DNA from: Coenobita brevimanus
Taxonomy: Eukaryota; Arthropoda; Malacostraca; Decapoda; Coenobitidae
NCBI GenBank assembly: GCA_032717465.1
Contig: CM064657.1
Span: 22,751,348 to 22,815,347 of the forward strand
Length of the DNA stretch: 64,000 nucleotides
Reading direction: 5' to 3'
Part shown: positions 50,166 through 61,494 of the stretch, piece after piece
Layout of the letters: each line of letters starts with the position of its first letter
How positions within the stretch are numbered: the stretch's first letter is position 1
Made by a program: the position numbers and the translations under genes
Notes under the pieces: model-generated
What the model was told of the DNA's origin: nothing
Seen by the model: the letters and a program-made list of their open reading frames with translations, nothing else
The model's database searches: none

Positions 50166-50942
50166 TGACCTGTTGATATCTTCTTGTATCATTTTATCTA
50201 GCAGGGTTGCCCAGCACTCCCATGATAAAAAACCATAACCATGTGTACTGACGTTCACTATGACCATGGGGGCCACCCTTTGTGGGTGACGACCCCAGAG
50301 GTTCCACTTTATGCGTTGGTCCTGCGTTCCTTCTTGGTTCCATTTCCCCATGGACGTATTTTATCACCCTGCTCACCCTACCATTCCACTCACTCACCCA
50401 GCCCATTGTAGCTAATATTAACATGAATGTTGAAGTTAAAAGATTACTGTAATTGGCCACCTTGTTAGAGTAATTAGTTTTCTTTACTTCTAACTTTGGT
50501 CATCTGAGGCACTGTTGTAGCAGCTTCCAACCACAACAGTAACTTCCCTGTAGGATCCCTTCATAGCCCTTTAGATAGTTCCCCCCTAACCCTGGCTGGG
50601 CTGAGTCTTTGTAAGGGAGTTCCTCCTCCAAGTCATTGTTTTTTAACCAGTGTAAATTGTACCTTGTATGACACTTACAGCTTGGCTGGTGCAGACATCC
50701 ATTGTGCCTCATATAAGTTCTGCAGCATGGCAAGGGTTAATTTGCATAGCAAACATCCAGACAAATACACACATTTTCAAAATAACAAAATACTTCAGTT
50801 GCAAGTTTTGGCATGAGATCAGGATCCTTGGAAGCAAAAAAAACAGTATTGAGATTGAAAAACTTTGGGTTTTTGTGTAGTTTCCCAAGAGAAATAGAAC
50901 TTTTGTCTGATACAGTTACTTTTTTGCTTTGTTTTGTTTATA
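50166..50942. other. Intron stretch with no gene seen
   Basis: No splice-flanked exon continuing TMEM209 and no recognised repeat body. Confidence 0.5.
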
Positions 50943-51250
50943 AAGGCTTCAACATGCTTGCAAGCATCATCCTTAGTCACCCAGTGGTGGCTCTGCATGC
51001 TGCTCAGTCTCTGGCAGCCTTCCTGTTCAGTCCCATATCCCTGAGGTCATACGCTATTTTCATCTCTTATGTCTCACTTTGATCTGCCTTTCGCAACCTT
51101 ACCCTCGACATTCACACCTCACACCTTCTGCACCCAATTGTCATCCTCCCTGCTCTAAACAAGTCCAAACCATCTCAGTCTACCTCTCCTCATCACAACA
51201 CCAATACATTCAAGCCATATCCTTCCTCACAGCTCTTTAGTTGCAATGCT
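50943..51250 (-). pseudogene. 3' fragment of the third LINE type
   Basis: On the minus strand the sequence matches 43755-44050 at nucleotide level (GTATTGGTGTTGTGATGAGG, GACAATTGGGTGCAGAAGGT, TGACCTCAGGGATATGGGAC). Too decayed to read as protein. Confidence 0.85.
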
Positions 51251-52243
51251 TGCCCTTCCAGGCCTCACATTCAGGATGAAATGTAGCTGATAGAAACATA
51301 TATATATACTGTATATATATTTTTTTTAATACAAAATTGCTGTGCTTGCAGTTCCTAAGTATTTTTTGTATTATATGCAAAGCAGCTGAGTGGCAAGTGA
51401 AGGGTGGAATGATGGCAGTCAGGTGAGAATTAATGGGTGGTCCGCATCAGTATACACAGTTGTGAGTAAGGGAATCATGATAATTCTACTCTACAACACT
51501 TCTTTCCAAATCATCAGTTCACCATTAAATGGTCAAGATTTACTTTTCTGGTTTATTTTTCCATGTTTGGTGAATAAAATAATGAATAGTAGTTAACAAA
51601 ATACTGTAGACTTACTATGAGCATTTTACACTTATGCAAGACACTGCAATCATGTGTGTTACATTAGTGTGGCCCTGGATATGAGTGGTTTTGTATATAG
51701 TGCAATGATACAGCCTGTGTATAAGAGTATATATCAGATATCCAGGAAAAATGGTAAGCTGGAAGGTAAATTCCCCAAGCATCCCAGTTAACTGGGATTG
51801 TTCTGTATTGAATGTCAAGTTTTCCATATCCTCACCTCATTACTGGTTGTATGACATTCATTAGACAGCAGACTCTTACTACACGATAAACTGGTGTGCG
51901 ACGAATTGCTTGTATAAGCAGTACAATGATGAAAAGCTAGGATCTCTCTTCAGTACAGTATATGATATCATTTTTGCTTATACTATCATTACAATCCTGT
52001 ACAAAGCCTCAATGGTCAGTGTAAGATTGCTATTTTGATATATATGTTTGCCAGCATACAGTAATTTGTTTGTTACAAGATGGCCCTTAAACTTGGTCAC
52101 TGTCAGCTGTGTTAGTGTCAGTGATGGACCAGTAGTCTGATGTTGGAATTCAAGCAGCAGGTGAAGTGCACTGACGTTTAATAACTACTAGCTTAGGTGA
52201 GTAGAGAGCAATTTTTTCATGACTTGCCGTATTTCCCACGATA
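51251..52243. other. Intron stretch with no gene seen
   Basis: AT-rich, with a short (TA)n patch at about 51298-51320. No domain or matched repeat. Confidence 0.5.
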
Positions 52244-52313
52244 CAGTATCTATCTATCGCCAGATGCCATAATCCCGTAAGGGGTGGCCATTTGACTTTG
52301 AGTTACCGTATTT
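52244..52313 (-). mobile_element. SINE, 3' tail part (body at 55834-56150)
   Basis: CTATCTATCGCCAGATGCCATAATCCCG... up to GAGT, then TA and a 3.5-kb insertion. The body resumes at 55834. Joining across one TA gives GAGTTATTTGTTTTAC, as in the uninterrupted copy at 40130-40155 (reverse complement). Confidence 0.92.
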
Positions 52314-52558
52314 CGCGGCATATAAGACGCACTTTTTTGTCTCAAAGTTACCTTAAAATATCCCCATGCGTCCTGCATGTTAGACTAAGGCAGGTTAGTT
52401 AGGCTTCACTGAGAAGAAACTCTTATAAAGATGATCATCTCAATGCTTAGCAACCACAGGTGTTTTCTACAGTATGCAGACTTGATTTTATTTTTAAAAA
52501 TAATATACACTAGTGTGTATATGCAGCAGATTTAAGAAACACCCGAGATCAGAATCAC

Positions 52559-53386
52559 ATAAAACTTTCGCGGGTTTGTTTACAGCTCAACTGGCTAACA
52601 TCGTGAAGATATTTAGCAGTTTAGCAATTTAACAGTTTAGCATCCGCACTATTCCAGCAAGCTAACGTACATGATCACTGGTGAACTGTCTGCTAACCTT
52701 CTGAAAGGCAATCATGACCACTTTGCTTGCCATCGATTCACTAACGAGCAAAGCAATCATACTGGAGAGATGCTGGCTAGTGAAACTGCCAAGTCATCAA
52801 AACAGACTTTCGTCACGTATAGAAATACAGTAACCCTAATTAGGTCAGTTACTTTTGTGACATTTTGTGAGTGTATATATGCAGCAGATATTAAAACATG
52901 CAAGTTCAAAAACACAAAGCATTCACGGTTTGTTTTCAGCTCAACTGGCCAATACCGTCAAGGGGTTTAGCGGTTTAGCAACTTAGCAGTTTAGTGTCTA
53001 GCGTACACCCTACTCTAGCAAGCTAACATGCTCACTGGTGAACTGTCTGCTAACCTTCTGAAAGGCAATCATGACCACTTTGCTTGCCATCCATTCACTA
53101 ACGAGCAAAGCAATCATGCTGGAGAGATGCTGGCTAGTGAAACTGCCAAGTCATCAAAACAGCCTTTCGTCACGTATGGAAATTCAGTAACCCTAATTAG
53201 GTCAGTTACTTTTGTGATATTTTGTGAGTGTATATATGCAGCAGATATTAAAACATGCAAGTTCAAGAACACAAAGCATTCACGGGATTGTTTTCAGCTC
53301 AACTGGCCAATACCGTCAAGGGGTTTAGCGGTTTAGCAACTTAGCAGTTTAGTGTCTAGCGTACACCCTACTCTAGCAAGCTAACG
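52559..53386. repeat. 357-bp direct repeat, about 2.3 copies
   Basis: Anchors: CACTGGTGAACTGTCTGC at 52676 and 53033; CACGG at 52924 and 53281. The units encode similar open frames (LTGELSANLLKGNHDHFACH...) that are by-products of the repeat; no known domain. Confidence 0.95.
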
Positions 53387-53670
53387 AAGTTACAGCTTCA
53401 CTTTTTCAGCTAAGTGAAGTACTTTAGCAATGTCTATGCAACTCAGGGCACACACAATTACAGTATTTTGTTATGAAAATAGGATAAAATTCACTGAGTA
53501 GCATAACTGATGCAATATCTGAAATAGCAGTGCCTGACGGGCATTCATATCAGCGTCCGCCATTTCTGCTGTATTCTTAGCAGACGGCGATCAGAATGAT
53601 TGACAACGTTCACTCTCTGCATCTCTGCTGCCTAAGCAAAGCTCTCATGATCGGCAATGGGGATCATTTA

Positions 53671-53750
53671 GGCCGTAACGTCCAAATTTGTTAGGTTAGG
53701 TTAGGTTAGGTTAGGTTGTAAAATCGTTTGCCATTTTGGACGTTACGGCC
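53671..53750. other. Inverted repeat enclosing (TTAGG)5
   Basis: Left arm GGCCGTAACGTCCAAA (53671-53686), right arm TTTTGGACGTTACGGCC (53734-53750); loop contains five TTAGG units (53691-53717), the typical arthropod telomere motif. Confidence 0.93.
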
Positions 53751-54486
53751 GAAACGACCAGAATCCTAAGGTGTAGGTGAGAGTTTGGTGTGGGTGTAGT
53801 TAAGGAAGTAGAAGTGGGAAGAGTCAGGCTAGGGAACTGATAATCCGCTTATTATAATTCCTTCAGCCCAGCAATGTATTTTATAGGGTAGTTTATTCAT
53901 GCTCGCCATATGATTTTATTCAGTTCAGGAAACATGTACTGAGGAGGTTAATGTGGGCTGTATCAAATGCCCCAAGTCTGAATATAGCCTGTGCTCAGTT
54001 AAAACGATTGCCAAGTTAAAATCGTATGAAGTGTGGTATAAGCAATTCAATGGATGGTACTGAGGACCATTTACTGTATGAAAGTGACAGTGAAACAGTG
54101 ATGATGACCGTGGTGATGACTTCCAGTGATGCTTCAGGACTCGGGAAGTAGTGATGAATTCTCAGGATTTGAAGACGAGTGAAATTTTCACCATGTCAGT
54201 AATATGAAGTGAATATAGGTTTTAGGTGATCATGACAGATGCAACCATGGAAAATTTAGGATCAATGGTGCTGTACACCTTTAGTCTTGCACTGACGATG
54301 TTTGGATGAATAAATTGTTTGAGATGTTTCATGTCCTTAAGTGATGATATTTATATTGAACAACCAAATACATTTTGATGTTTTTGGCATATAATAAAGC
54401 CACTGGGTACTCCAAAACGGACTGATGTAAATGTTTCAGAGGTGAGCGAATGTTGCATGTGGTGTGTACATGTGTGCGTGTGTACC

Positions 54487-55050
54487 ATAGCGACTAGGAG
54501 GCAGTGTTAAGACCAAAAATGGATGTTTTCACAGTACTCGAATGTTTTGAGATGGATGTCTGTTTTTAGCAAATTCTGGTAAGAGAAATATGCATTTTTA
54601 ATTGTTGATGCTGCAAGGAAAACAGCTGACAGTAAGGGAGTGATACTGGGAGAAGAGGGTTGAGCCAGTTGTCTAGCGCTTGGGATGCAGCAGTGTTGCT
54701 AAGAGATAGTTTCACCATTCTCGACATGTTTTGAGATGAATGTCTGTTTTTAGTAAATTGTGATCAGTGAAGAACGTATTTTTAACTGTTGATGCTGCAA
54801 GGGAAACAGATGAAAGTGATGAAGTGATACTGAGAGGAAGGGGTAGAGACTGCTGTCTAGCGACTGGGAGGCAGCAGTGTTACTAAGGTGTAAAATGGAT
54901 GTTTTCACCATAGTATGTTTTGAAATGAATGTTTATAGTAAATTATGATCAGTGAAGCATACATTTTTAATTGTTGATGCTGCAAGGCAAACATAGCTGA
55001 CAGTGAAGGAGTGATACTGAGAGAAGAGAGTAAAAACAGCTGTCTATCCT
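54487..55050. repeat. About 185-bp tandem repeat, three units
   Basis: Units contain GGCAGTGTTAAG (54501), GCAGCAGTGTTGCTAAG (54688) and GCAGCAGTGTTACTAAG (54872), each followed by TTGTTGATGCTGCAAGG. Period about 185 bp. Confidence 0.88.
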
Positions 55051-55445
55051 GTTCCCAAGCAGCCATGCTATATTGAACTTTGGTTGTAAAACATTGTAAT
55101 TTGTGTATTTACAAGTGCTACCTTTTTATATTATTTGTGGAGGTAATTACAGGTTAGTTAGAGTGCATGATTAATGATGGTAGTAGTCTGATATTGTGCT
55201 TGAGTCAAGGCAATGTGAGGAAATTTGTAACAGGTGTGGAATATGACGGGGTTCTTTTAGGATAAATGAACTGATGTGAACATTCATTGTATTTTATGTT
55301 TTCGTCAGTGAATGAAAGAATAGAGTTTATTGACTTCATTTGTGGTTTTAAATTCATAAAATATTAAAAACAGTGTTTATATCAGTTTACTGATACATTT
55401 TTATCAACAAAGTTGAGATGGCCTCGTGGTTTGAAGTCACGTTTT

Positions 55446-55693
55446 GTTAAGATGGGGTTTTGTTTTCTCTTTTCCTGTATCATTCTTTGTACATAAAAGA
55501 AGAAACTAAAGGATGATGAGCAGTACTGAATAGAGTCTGAAAGGTGAGTGTTGTATCAAAGTGATAGTGTCTCATATCCGTCACGTTTTGTCAAGAAGGG
55601 GCATTGTTTTCTTTTCCTGTACCATTCTTTGTATATAAAAAAAGAAACCAAAGGCTGATGATCAGTAATGAATAGATTCTGAAAGGTGAGTGT
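55446..55693. repeat. About 142-bp direct repeat, two units
   Basis: CTTTTCCTGTATCATTCTTTG (55470) recurs as CTTTTCCTGTACCATTCTTTG (55612), each followed by GAAACTAAAGG/GAAACCAAAGG and TCTGAAAGGTGAGTG. Confidence 0.88.
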
Positions 55694-55833
55694 GTATCTG
55701 TGTGGTAATGGCTCTTATCAAGAAACCTTACTGCAGTCTTGGTTGGGGCAAACTTTTTTTTCACAGAACTGCCCTGCCAGAATTAGGGTGCGTCTTTCAC
55801 AATGCTGCGTCTTACATGCCGCGAAATACGGTA

Positions 55834-56150
55834 TTTGTTTTACGGGAAGGGGCACTAACCCTCCACCAACCCACTTGTTGACACGTAGGGAACACGTATG
55901 GTTTGGTTATATATTTACCACCCAGCGTTGTAAATGGTTTTTTGGCTTACAGGAAACCATTTGGCTTGTCACTCAATGTAAAACCACCTGTAAAGGAAAG
56001 AAAAGCAATAAGAAGTGACAGGAAAGATGGGAGAAATAGGAAGAGAGGAGGACCGGCACAGAAAAAGAATGATAAAGGCTAAGGAAGAAGTAGGCAGCAC
56101 TAAATCAAGTGAGTCTATGATGGTCACCACCACCTACCACCAATGATATA
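55834..56150 (-). mobile_element. SINE, body part (tail at 52244-52313)
   Basis: The longest copy of this SINE family in the window. Read on the minus strand it starts at GGTGGTAGGTGGTGGTGACC near 56145, passes a pyrimidine-rich block, then AAATGGTTTCCTGTAAGCC, then CGTGTTCCCTACGTGTC, and stops at the 3.5-kb insertion. Other copies: 14937, 35830 (head only), 40020, 49838. Confidence 0.87.
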
Positions 56151-56361
56151 ATGTGCATGGGCTTATAATGTGCACCCGTAATTTGGCAACTGATATTAAG
56201 AAAAGAAATAATAAATGGATGAATAACATAGTTTAATTAACTAATTCATTTTCAGCATCCACTGATAAGTTGTGAGGGAAAATAATTTTGCATTAAAGTA
56301 TTTAACCATCTGACACCGGTTCACATCTGAGGGCGTTTTAATACTTCCCTGGCATGTTTAA

Positions 56362-57033
56362 CCCCTGTGCACCAGGTGATGGTTATATCCGACGTGAAAT
56401 TGGTGGATAGGGGATGCCAGGGGACGGCTTTAACTGCAGGTGTTTTGGCGCCACAGTTTGAAGTGGCCATCACTTGATCTCGTCACTAAAGGGTGGGGAT
56501 AGCCTCCCAGCACCCGAGGGAAGCATACCTCAGTCATCTCTGTGACTCTGTCAGGTGTAGGATGATGTTTTCTCACATCTCTCATTAGTTCCTGTTACCG
56601 TCTTGCGTGGCCTCTTGCATTGTCTGCCCCTGCCAAGTCTCTTTCTAAGAATACTAGTAAAGGGCTCAGTGATAGTGCCATAAGGCATGCTTTGGATGCA
56701 GCAGTGTCTAGTTTATCTAGTAGAGGAGTAAGTTATCACATTGAAAGCAAAGCCATAGTTGGCACTGTGGGCAGATGCACGAATACCTCCTCTCTTGTGC
56801 TGAAAATTAGTTCTCTTCCTCACATCATTACTCATCAACCCAAGGACCTACAGACCTGGGGATACTTCCAATTGCAAGAGAAAGAGTTGGTGATTAAATG
56901 GTTGTTAATTAGTTCCCCAGGTGTTATACTTTCCAAGATATTAAGGTTTGAAAACAAACAATTTTCAGCTTTTTCCGAGGAATTGCCCGTAGTGGGGTGA
57001 CAACTGCGTTAAATATTGCCCAGTGTTTGGGGG
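56362..57033 (+). mobile_element. piggyBac-like short element
   Basis: TTAA at 56358-56361, left end CCCCTGTGCACCAGG; right end CCCAGTGTTTGGGGG, followed by CTAA (57034-57037), a one-base change from TTAA. Matches 44867-47013 (minus its MITE) throughout. The frame 56620-57000 has LSDSAIRHALDAAVSSLSS and TWGYFQLQEKE, resembling a decayed piggyBac N-terminus. No catalytic domain. Confidence 0.82.
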
Positions 57034-57043
57034 CTAAACTTAA

Positions 57044-58977
57044 CCTCCACCCTTTGGGAAGCAGCATTTGCCATGTCAGTTCGGGTCCAGGGGCTGCCAG
57101 GTGGCAAGTATAACCACATTTGTCTTCCTGCCACCATTTGAACCAGCCACCATTTCATCTAGGTACCCAAGGGTGGGGAGGGACCCCTGGCAGCTCATGC
57201 ACGCGAGGTTCAGACTGTCGCTTAATGTGTCCATGTGTGGAGTGAAGTCTTCTAAAACATCCTTGTCCGATTCTGTCCCCATCCCCTCAGGCAGCCATCT
57301 TGCATCATTCACCCCTGCCAAACTTCTGCTGGTGGATTTAAAAAAAAAAAGGGCTAAGTGATAGTGCAATAGGGCATGCTCTAGATGAAACTGTGTCTAG
57401 TTTATCTGACAGTGATCAAACTTCGTCTGAAAAAGCAGGAAGTTATCACGTAGAGAGTGGCGTGTCACGTGCTTCTTCCCTTTCCCACTCTGACACATCT
57501 GAAAACGCTCCTACAGTGCTTCAGGAGGTGGAATTGGCTTGTGACAGAGGCGACTTCACTTTTAAGGAAGAGGTGGACGGCCCTGGAGCAGCGAAAAGTG
57601 AAGGAGACAGTGATGAGAGTGACGGGCAACAAGTCCATAAACGCCGCTGCCGCGTCTCAGCACCACACTCTTATCAAGTGCGGTGCAGTCTCTCCCAGCC
57701 ACAACCCTCATCAGCACAACCAAGCACTTCAAGGGCCATTTCCCCACAACCTGGCCCTTCATATGTGGGGAGAGGGCAAACAATGGCTGCACATGATCTG
57801 CATGGCCAGCATGGCCAGCCAGCATCTCCCCAGGGAGTCCCTGAATCAGGTGAATCATCACGTTCATCATCCCCTACCTCCACCTCTCCCTCCTGCTTTT
57901 TTTGACTACCACCGTGAGCATAAGTTCTAAACACAGGTGTGTGGGAGATTGTAAACAGTGGAGAAGTATGTGCATTTTTTTTTTTTTTTCTTCTCATAAG
58001 TGATAATGAGTTTGCAAAGATAGTACTGTATGTAAAGTGAAGGTTGTAAATATCTTGAGTCACCCTAGCAAGAATGGAAGAAAACCCAGTGCTCACCTGC
58101 AGAAAATTACCTTCTTGGGCCGAACTTCTTGACTTCTCTTGCTCTTGAAATTAGTTTGGAAAATATGTGATATGCACTGTAATTGTGATATAAAGTGCAA
58201 ATATTATAAGTGCTGTAGATTATAAGTAGTAAGGTCAGTATTATCACCATAACCAAAAAAGTGCAGAAAAGCATAAATAGAAGTAAAAGTGATTACTTCA
58301 TTGTCAACCATAGTGCGTGCAACCTGCGGAAAAGTTATTATGGAAAATGCATCATCACAAAAGTCTTCTCTCAAAGTGAATACAAAGTGCAAAGTTTGTA
58401 GACAGCCATGGGAAAATAAGTAAATATTTATTTTTTCACCTTTTCTGGTATTTGCATCAGTTCTCACACGCACCTACAGGGCATAGTGTCACTCTGTTAT
58501 GGCCAGAAAACCAATGATGAGCTACATGTACAAGGTGATGATTCATACCTATGGCAGTGAGTATGGAAAGTGGAGGAATGAAGTGAGAAAGGTGAAAGTG
58601 TCTCATAATGAAGGCAGGCTAGTGTTATAATCGCACTACTCTGACAGCCCGGTCAGTGCTGCCAGTGCAAGCCAGGGACTAGGTTTCCATGGCCTAAGTT
58701 GGAGCTGAGCACTGGTGCGCGGACACAGCTCAACATCACCACCTTAAGATACCTCTATTCTCTTTGTTCTTACTCATTGACAGGACTACCTGCAGACCTG
58801 GGGATGGTTTCATTTCCAAGGCAAAGAGTTAGTGAGTAATATGGTTTTTAATTTATATCTCTAACTGCTATACATTTCCAGATATGAAGGTTTGAAAACA
58901 GGCTGTTTTGGGGAAATTGCCTGTAGGGAGAGCATGCTGGCCTCAAAATAATCCAGGCCCGTAGAGGTTAAAACCGT
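57044..58977 (+). mobile_element. piggyBac-like element, larger relative
   Basis: TTAA at 57040-57043 and 58978-58981; ends CCTCCACCCTTTGGG and complement CCTCTACGGGCCTGG. The first 400 bp are homologous to 56380-56760; the end (TATGAAGGTTTGAAAACA near 58882) also matches 56939. 1934 bp. It carries the frame 57393-57905. Confidence 0.75.
57393..57905 (+). pseudogene. Ser-rich acidic fragment of piggyBac-like element
   Basis: 170 codons: SSLSDSDQTSSEKAGSYHVE, an acidic patch, KRRCRVS, then Ser/Pro/Gln-rich QPQPSSAQPSTSRAI and SGESSRSSSPTSTSPS. The start is homologous to the 56620 frame, so it is the N-terminal region of an element protein. No catalytic domain follows. Confidence 0.55.
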
Positions 58978-59189
58978 ACCAAACTCACAGAGTGGTGTAG
59001 CAGGCTCTCTCATGCACCTGAGGGTGCAGGGAGTGGCTAGCTGGGACAGAGGTGGGGAAGGGGGTGGGGGGGCACCCAGGGGGACTGAGGAGGGAGAGGG
59101 AGAGGCAGGCAGGGGGGCAGAGTACATGTATACTGACTGTGGTCAGCCACTCACACACTAGTACAGATAAACACCAGCCAGTTGACATA

Positions 59190-59191
<2 letters not shown>

Positions 59192-59226
<35 letters not shown>
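59192..59226. repeat. (TA)n tract flanking the Tigger
   Basis: TA repeat directly before the CAGTAATCACTC terminus. A similar tract follows at 62332-62363. Confidence 0.95.
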
Positions 59227-59229
<3 letters not shown>

Positions 59230-59590
59230 TAATCACTCTAATATCCGGACGCCCAATAACCGAACATCCCCACTACCTGGACCTTATCGTCCTGGGATCC
59301 AACATTCCCAAAATGGTCCGAAAACCCAAAAAAATAAAAAAAAATAAACAATTTTTTCCCGTCCATAATTTGAACTTGCTGCGCGTGCCGCGGGAGAGCA
59401 TTGTTTTGGTGCATCATTCCTCCGACGTCCGATAAAGCGCCGCTGCATCCTCCCCACTTCCCGCCTGTCTCTCACCGCGATTGGACCTACGCTCTTCGCA
59501 ATGGCTGCCCACGTGCTCGCTTTTGTGGTGGTGCCCTACCTGCTGCAGGGCCTCCTGCTGCTCTCAGGCCTCCTCTTAGTGTGTGTGATG

Positions 59591-61494
59591 ATGGCTCCAC
59601 CACCTGAGAAAAGGAAGAGAGTGGTGTTGACTCTGGAAAAGAAGAGGGAGATATTGGAGAAAGTTGATGCGGGTTGGTCTTCTTCCTGCATTCTCCGCGA
59701 GTACAACCTGGCCCGGTCGACTTTGTTCGATATCAAATGTTCCCGAGACAAACTCATGCAGTACACGGCTGACTTCTCGTCGAGAAGCAAACGCAACGTG
59801 GAAAGGAAGGTTATGTTTACCCCCAAGTTTGCAGAAATCGACCGATCCACGTTGATTTGGTATCGACAGCAACGTGCAGCTGGTGTGATGGTACGTGGAA
59901 CGGAGCTGAAGGCTGCTGCTGAGAAGTTCGCAAGGCTTCACGACGCCCTAGACTTCAAGGCATCCGAGGGTTGGCTCTTCGCGTTCAAGTTGCGACATGG
60001 CCTTACTAACCGTAAAGCACATGGCGAAGCATTGGACGCTAACGAGGATGGAGTTGACGAGTTTCGGCACAAGGTGAAAGGCTTGATCGACAGGGAGGGC
60101 CTAACTCTCGGTGAAGTCTACAATGCTGACGAAACTGGCCTATTCTATCGCTCACTGCCAACGAACACTCTAGCTGAGGAGGCGGAGAAGCGTGTATCTG
60201 GCCGCAAGCTTTCCAAGGAACGGATATCTGCTTTGTGTTGTGCTAGTGCTAACAGCATGCACCGGCTTAAGCCTGTTGTTGTTGGCTGTGCAAAGCAGCC
60301 TCGGTGCCTTCGTGGGGTGATAGATGTCCTTCCTGTCGTCTGGTACCATTCTTTGAAAGCATGGTTCACAGCTGTGATTTTCAGAGACTGGTTTCACCGT
60401 CACTTCGTCAAGGAGGTCATCCATTACTAGACGAAGACACTGGGAATCCCTCGTGACCAGGTAAAGGCTCTCCTTCTGCTCGACAATGCACCTGCCCACC
60501 CGTGCGACAAGGACTTGGTTGCTGAGAATGGCCGTATTAGGTGCATGTTTCTGCCACCTAATACGACTGCTCTCATTCAACCCTTGGACCAAGGAGTGAT
60601 CGTGGCAACAAAGCGCCTATACCGTCGGAAGTTCCTGGACGAGGTGATGGTTGTTCTCGAGGACGAGGACGAGCGCAGGGAAGGATGGGACACACAAGGC
60701 AAGCGGACTTTGGAAAACCTTCGCCGCTACAACATCAAGTCTGCGCTGTACAACTGGGCTAGTGCATGGAAGGAAGTCCCTGTGAAAACTCTGGAAAATG
60801 GTTGGTCTCGTCGGCTTCTCGGAACGGATGTGGAGTACGATTTTGTACAGTAGGGTTTGACGTGGATGACTTCCATGCACTGCTACGTACGCGCGGCGAC
60901 GATGTTGATGTGGACGATGTTCGTGAGTGGTTGGACGACGACGAGGGCGATCCTGGGTATCAGACGTTGTCTGATATCGAGATTGCATCTTCGGTTGCTG
61001 GTGTCAGTACCGAACTTGAAGATTCCGACGACGAAGGCGACGATGATGCGGACTCCTCTCAGCAGGACACTACTCCAGCCATCCCCAAGCTGAGCGCACT
61101 CCGGGAACATTTAGAGTTCGTCCTAGACTACCTGGAACACCCGGACTGCGACAGGGAGATGGGGCCCTTGGGACTCGTGGAGGAAGTGCGTGCTCTCAGG
61201 CAGTGCATCATCAATCGTCAGAATCGTCGTTCCTTGCGTCAGTCAACAATTGACAGTTTTTCCAGGCCTGTGACCCCCGCTGTGCCCAGCCCTGGCTCCA
61301 CTCCGTTGCCTCCCCAAGACAGGCCCTCATTCTCTGAGCCACAGCCCAGCACATCAGCCATGGTGGAGTCACCGCTCGACGTGAGTTTGCAGCTTTCTTC
61401 AGACTCCTCTGCAGTGGGTACGCCATCACCACGACCCAGCGATGCACCCCTAGGTCGCCTGCCAGTGATACTCTCGGACTCTGACAGTGAATAG
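59591..61494 (+). pseudogene. Tigger G transposase (pogo-type, one stop, one frameshift)
   Basis: The likely start is MAPPPEKRKRVVLTLEKKRE (59591); an in-frame upstream ATG at 59501 adds a hydrophobic stretch that is probably untranslated. HTH: EILEKVDAG and YNLARSTLFDIK (59640-59740). CENPB-type region: GWLFAFKLRHGLTNRK near 59975. Catalytic domain: VYNADETGLFYRSLP near 60120 (first D), LLLLDNAPAHPCD near 60480 (second D), NTTALIQPLDQGV near 60565 (third D). A TAG interrupts after KEVIHY (60428-60430), probably from CAG. A frameshift lies between DVEYDF and FDVDDFHALL near 60850. The tail is acidic (DDDEGDPG), then Ser/Pro-rich, ending ILSDSDSE at 61494. Total about 630 residues, normal for Tigger. 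Repair of two lesions would give a full frame, so it moved recently. Confidence 0.94.

Larger units (their letters stand above)
52316..55831. mobile_element. 3.5-kb TA-flanked TIR element with internal tandem arrays
   Basis: The ends CCGTATTTCGCGGCATATAA (52316) and complement CCGTATTTCGCGGCATGTAA (ending 55831) are inverted repeats of about 27 bp. TA at 52314-52315 and 55832-55833. It lies cleanly inside a SINE. I found no transposase: the longest frames are parts of the repeats. It contains three internal tandem repeats (52559-53386, 54487-55050, 55446-55693) and a hairpin with TTAGG units (53671-53750). A second copy, inverted, starts the window (1-582). Superfamily is not assigned; TA and TIR fit Tc1/mariner-like mobilisation. 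Confidence 0.92.

Noticed and set aside
52671..53336. Two similar about 100-codon proteins in tandem (LTGELSANLLKGNHDHF...)
   Set aside because: They are translations of a 357-bp direct repeat inside a transposable element; no known domain and the frame is not conserved in the copy at 1-582.
53691..53717. Telomere or subtelomere
   Set aside because: Only five TTAGG units, enclosed in a hairpin inside a TIR element; not a chromosome end.
59501..59590. N-terminal signal or membrane segment of the Tigger G protein
   Set aside because: The hydrophobic stretch precedes the usual start (MAPPPEKRK); a transposase would not need it, and the later Met fits the family length.
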